Origin: Plutella xylostella
Lineage: Eukaryota; Arthropoda; Insecta; Lepidoptera; Plutellidae
NCBI RefSeq assembly: GCF_932276165.1
Contig: NC_063999.1
Location: forward strand, 4,094,501-4,158,500
Direction of reading: 5' to 3'
Length of the DNA stretch: 64,000 bases
Shown piece by piece: positions 61,901 through 64,000 of this stretch. Below the pieces are notes generated by a model, which was not told the DNA's origin, did not search any database, and saw nothing but the letters and a program-made list of their open reading frames with translations. Made by a program: the position numbers and the translations under genes. Each line of letters starts with the position of its first letter. Position 1 is the stretch's first letter.

Positions 61901-64000
61901 TCAAAAAAGGTGGCGACAAGTAAATTCAAAAAAATAAACGACTTACCCCATCGTGTGGGGTATCGTCAAAAATGTATCTTTAAATACAACAAAAATTGCC
62001 CTGAAACCATGTGGATCAAACCCCCCAGTCTCGAGATATATTAATACAAAGTAAAGTTAAATTTAAAGCGTCCCCCCCCCCTTAACTTTTGAAATACTAT
62101 TATAATAATTCTGAAAAAAAATGTGTTGTATACATCCAAGTAAGTACTTTCAATCTAAACTATAGCGGACTCTATATCATACCTAAGTACATAGTTATTT
62201 TTATACAACTCGACCAACGTATGACGTGCAGTTGCCCTAACTAAATGGTAATGTATGTTTTTTTGTGTCAAGCGGTCGGCCCATCTTATGGCTACGGAAC
62301 CCTTTCATGTGCGTGTCCGACACGCTCTTGGCCAGATTTTTTTTGTTTGTTCGTTATGCTAAATGCAATTTTTCCTCCTCAAAAGCCCTCTGGATCAATC
62401 ATTGTTTAATAATTCAAATCTGAATATTTTGAATTTTGAAACCCAAGAGCATTAAGTACATGAAACTCATATTGAAGGAGAATCGTACTAAGAATTTTTT
62501 TACAGGAGAAATATTAATCAGAATGGTACCTGAACCATGACTGTATGAAAAAGATTAGATTATATCTTCGTTTCACCTGGATGTAGGCATACCAGGAGCA
62601 CCATCATCTACTGGCTGGTCCGTTGGTTGGCTTTCAGCGAGCGGACAGCCAGACTTCCATTGCCACTACAAGACCAAGAAGTATGGTCATCAACATGTTA
62701 CATTTATGAATCAGTACTTTATGCCGGACACTCCTTAATTTATTTATAAAAAAAAATTGTGAAAGGAAAACTCTTTGTCCTTTGATAAAATTATAATTTA
62801 GGCATAATTTAGGTATGTTAATAAATCAAAAGGGAAATGTGATACGTCTACTGAATTTTTTTCAGTAGAAAAAAATATCGTGTCGTTATCTTAATTAGTT
62901 ATGAAATATACTTAACGCCGTCGAAAATACGGTCCCTGAAGAATCGCCCAAAACATTATAAAATTTGATTTAAATCTTCCGGTTTTTTTTAATAAAAAAC
63001 CAAATTGAGATCATAATATAATATACTAATAGTCTCCTTGTATATAATTAAAAAATAAATTTAGTTGTATGCCGGACGTCAGACTCTTGGCATCATGGCC
63101 GAAAATTCTTAAAAAGCTATCCGGAGGGCTTTTGAGGTGGAAAAAAATAATTTAGCATAACCCGAAATCTTCACCACTAATATAGGTAATTATAAAAAAT
63201 AGCCATACGAAAGTGATAAAATAACGAAATTATTATAATTAATGTGTGATATGGCAAGTCATTTAGGTGATGGGCATGCCCATCTTGCCCATATGGGTGG
63301 ATCCGCGCCTGCCACATCATGGTATACGCTCAACGAAGCGGAGGCCGCCCCCATCCTACTAATATAAACGTGAGTTTGTGCGGATGTTAGTTACCCTTTT
63401 ACTCAAGTAAAAAGTACTGAACAGATTCTCATGGTATGCAACAGGAAAAGTGAGGGACATAGAGAGAGAAAACTTACTAACTTAATTTATTAACAACTCC
63501 AAGAAAACTTCTATATTATTTAGCACACTAACCTCTAGTAGAAGTCCTAGTAACAGGGTTATCCAGGATGTGTGAAGACAGTCTCAGCAGCTCCTGGAAC
63601 AGCTCTCCGCGCCCGAGCAGGAAGAAGTCCTTCATGAGTTGCAGCTCGTGCATCAGTTGCGCTTCTTCCACCGCCACTGTCCAGAGGTGCTGTGGGGAGA
63701 GCATGGTTCAAAGTTTTTCGTGTGAATTCTGGTAAGTTGACTGCTGGGTAGATGGCATTTGTTTCAAGAGTCAAGAGTGGATGCCAATGGTGCTTGCTAT
63801 TTTCTGTCTTCTTCCTAACTTGTGATAAACACTAGTGCTGTACCATGGCTTGTCAAAAGGATCAGTTAGTTATATTTTCGTCTGTCACTGACTGCTCAGG
63901 GTGTGCCTGATGCATTATTACGGGGAGGATCCTTTTATACACCCCAGCAATTAATATTTGTCAGCTAAACTAACAATACTATACCTTAGTGACACATTCT
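55913..64000 (-). CDS. TUBGCP4: Gamma-tubulin complex component 4, 3' part
   Basis: Exons read 5' to 3' (plus coordinates): 63985 to beyond the edge, 63533-63689, 61440-61580, 60792-60966, 58884-59082, 56377-56546, 55913-56072 (stop TGA). Phases match throughout. It encodes the C-terminal gamma-tubulin-binding half: HLWTVAVEEAQLMHELQLMKDFFLLGRGELFQ, then SDGWSCIVLKYQLKWPLQLIFT, RYNDMFRLLLRVKHTQRDLHRLW, LTFLVDNLQHYLQADVLESN, FDQLRLRHHQFLHHVLSQSF, and the end LLMRLDYNRWL. This order is that of GCP4 (Grip75 in Drosophila), a part of the gamma-tubulin ring complex that nucleates microtubules. A short insert (MPSSSDSDAGDVTQSPSS) precedes the C-terminal helices. The last donor (GGGGAG/gtgggc) is GC-rich and less certain. 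The 5' half lies outside the window. Confidence 0.88.
56767..56864 (+). repeat. LINE/SINE 3' tail (RTE-like), copy 5
   Basis: TTGACTGGCAGAAAATGC head, GCGTTAAGTCC core, and a TTGTACAATAAAGAGTTAAA end with (AAAT)n. Confidence 0.6.
57153..58883 (-). repeat. Tandem partial copies of a GCP4 exon with intron
   Basis: The 3' two-thirds of exon 58884-59082 is repeated at 58335-58465, 57786-57916 and about 57153-57268. The first two copies sit in units of exactly 549 bp that are nearly identical (one exon difference noted, GTCGAAATC against GTCGAAGTC). The third is 648 bp further and more divergent. Each copy keeps the donor side or part of it. The missing 5' third is replaced by sequence ending GCCTGCAG, which looks like an acceptor. 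The resulting 131-nt exon would shift the frame. Confidence 0.88.
59237..60321 (+). mobile_element. Tc1/mariner-like element, decayed
   Basis: About 1,085 bp with perfect terminal inverted repeats of at least 27 bp (TAGCCAAACCAGGAATATAA... at 59237 and its complement ending at 60321), flanked by TA on both sides (59235-59236 and 60322-60323). A short gene fragment at 59416-59556 is all that remains of a transposase. The middle also carries a CTCACGATGTTTTCCTTCAC word common in other lepidopteran repeats, so another repeat may be nested. It lies in a GCP4 intron. Confidence 0.82.
59416..59556 (+). pseudogene. Transposase N-terminal fragment (helix-turn-helix)
   Basis: 46 codons, MPKAIHSRERKLIYYIHKYL..., ending TAA at 59556. 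The S-R-E-R-K-L-I-Y-x-I-x-K-Y-L pattern resembles the N-terminal HTH of insect IS630/Tc1-related transposases. A donor-like ACTG/gtaggt near the end suggests an intron originally followed. The catalytic DDE part was not found. Confidence 0.55.
61767..61853 (+). repeat. LINE/SINE 3' tail (RTE-like), copy 6
   Basis: TAACTGGTAGAGAATGC head, GCATTAAGTTCGC core, and GTGCAATAAAGAATTTAATAATAA end. The hAT element at 61862 lies directly next to its tail. Confidence 0.55.
61862..63311. mobile_element. hAT-type non-autonomous element (CAGGCGCGGATCCA ends)
   Basis: 1450 bp in a GCP4 intron. Inverted ends CAGGCGCGGATCCA, extended imperfectly by a GATGGGCAAG / CTTGCCCAT pair. Exact 8-bp target duplication CCACATCA (61854-61861 and 63312-63319). 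The interior is AT-rich with no intact ORF. It is a different hAT family from the two TAGGGC elements. Confidence 0.88.
63354..63440 (+). mobile_element. Helitron 5' fragment
   Basis: Begins TCCTACTAATATAAACG and continues with the ACTGAACAGATT block of the family, but the 3' hairpin and CTAG are missing. It lies 43 bp from the hAT element. Confidence 0.5.

Noticed and set aside
1..64000. CRISPR arrays, operons or bacterial insertions
   Set aside because: No regularly spaced short repeats with unique spacers and no intron-free bacterial-type gene cluster was seen. All tandem repeats found are exon-derived arrays or simple repeats.

Overview
The window is a piece of a lepidopteran (moth or butterfly) nuclear genome. 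The background is AT-rich, genes are split into small GC-rich exons with long AT-rich introns, and the repeats are of lepidopteran type: short Helitrons ending in the CTAG-type hairpin, a tRNA-headed SINE, LINE 3' tails ending in AATAAA-type repeats, hAT MITEs, and a Ty3 element primed by tRNA-Trp. No prokaryotic gene, CRISPR array or free tRNA gene was seen.

Four host genes can be assembled from phase-consistent exons. (1) A follistatin gene on the + strand spans 10864-40822: signal peptide, follistatin N-terminal (TB-like) domain, three follistatin/Kazal modules and a short C-terminal tail, 315 aa from 6 exons. (2) MAD1, the spindle-checkpoint protein, on the - strand, 51492 down to 43853: 15 exons, 720 aa, with a recognisable MAD2-interacting motif and C-terminal domain. 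(3) A PRMT6-type protein arginine methyltransferase on the + strand, 51892-55400: 6 exons, 377 aa, divergent from MAD1 across a 399-bp shared promoter region. (4) gamma-tubulin complex component 4 (GCP4; Grip75 in Drosophila) on the - strand, from the right edge down to 55913. Its 5' part lies outside the window, and it is tail-to-tail with PRMT6. MAD1 and GCP4 both serve the mitotic spindle.

Layout: 1-10.4 kb is gene-free, with LINE remnants, a hAT MITE and small foldbacks. 10.4-41 kb is follistatin. Its 16-kb first intron holds a 2.8-kb decayed DNA transposon with a disabled transposase, and a 5.5-kb Ty3 retrotransposon with apparently identical LTRs. Later introns hold MITEs and a 5'-truncated LINE. 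41-43.8 kb is the gap between the 3' ends of follistatin and MAD1. 43.8-64 kb is the compact MAD1 / PRMT6 / GCP4 cluster, with two hAT elements, a SINE, a Helitron and a Tc1/mariner-like element in introns and gaps.

The most notable observations are: (a) repeated local duplication of GC-rich exon fragments (one follistatin exon, four MAD1 exons, one GCP4 exon), nearly always placed just downstream of the intact exon in the sense of transcription; (b) a textbook -1 frameshift signal joining gag and pol in the Ty3 element; and (c) two hAT elements whose terminal and subterminal CCGG motifs have changed together at the same base. Exon boundaries were read by eye from splice signals, phase and protein family knowledge; no database search was run.
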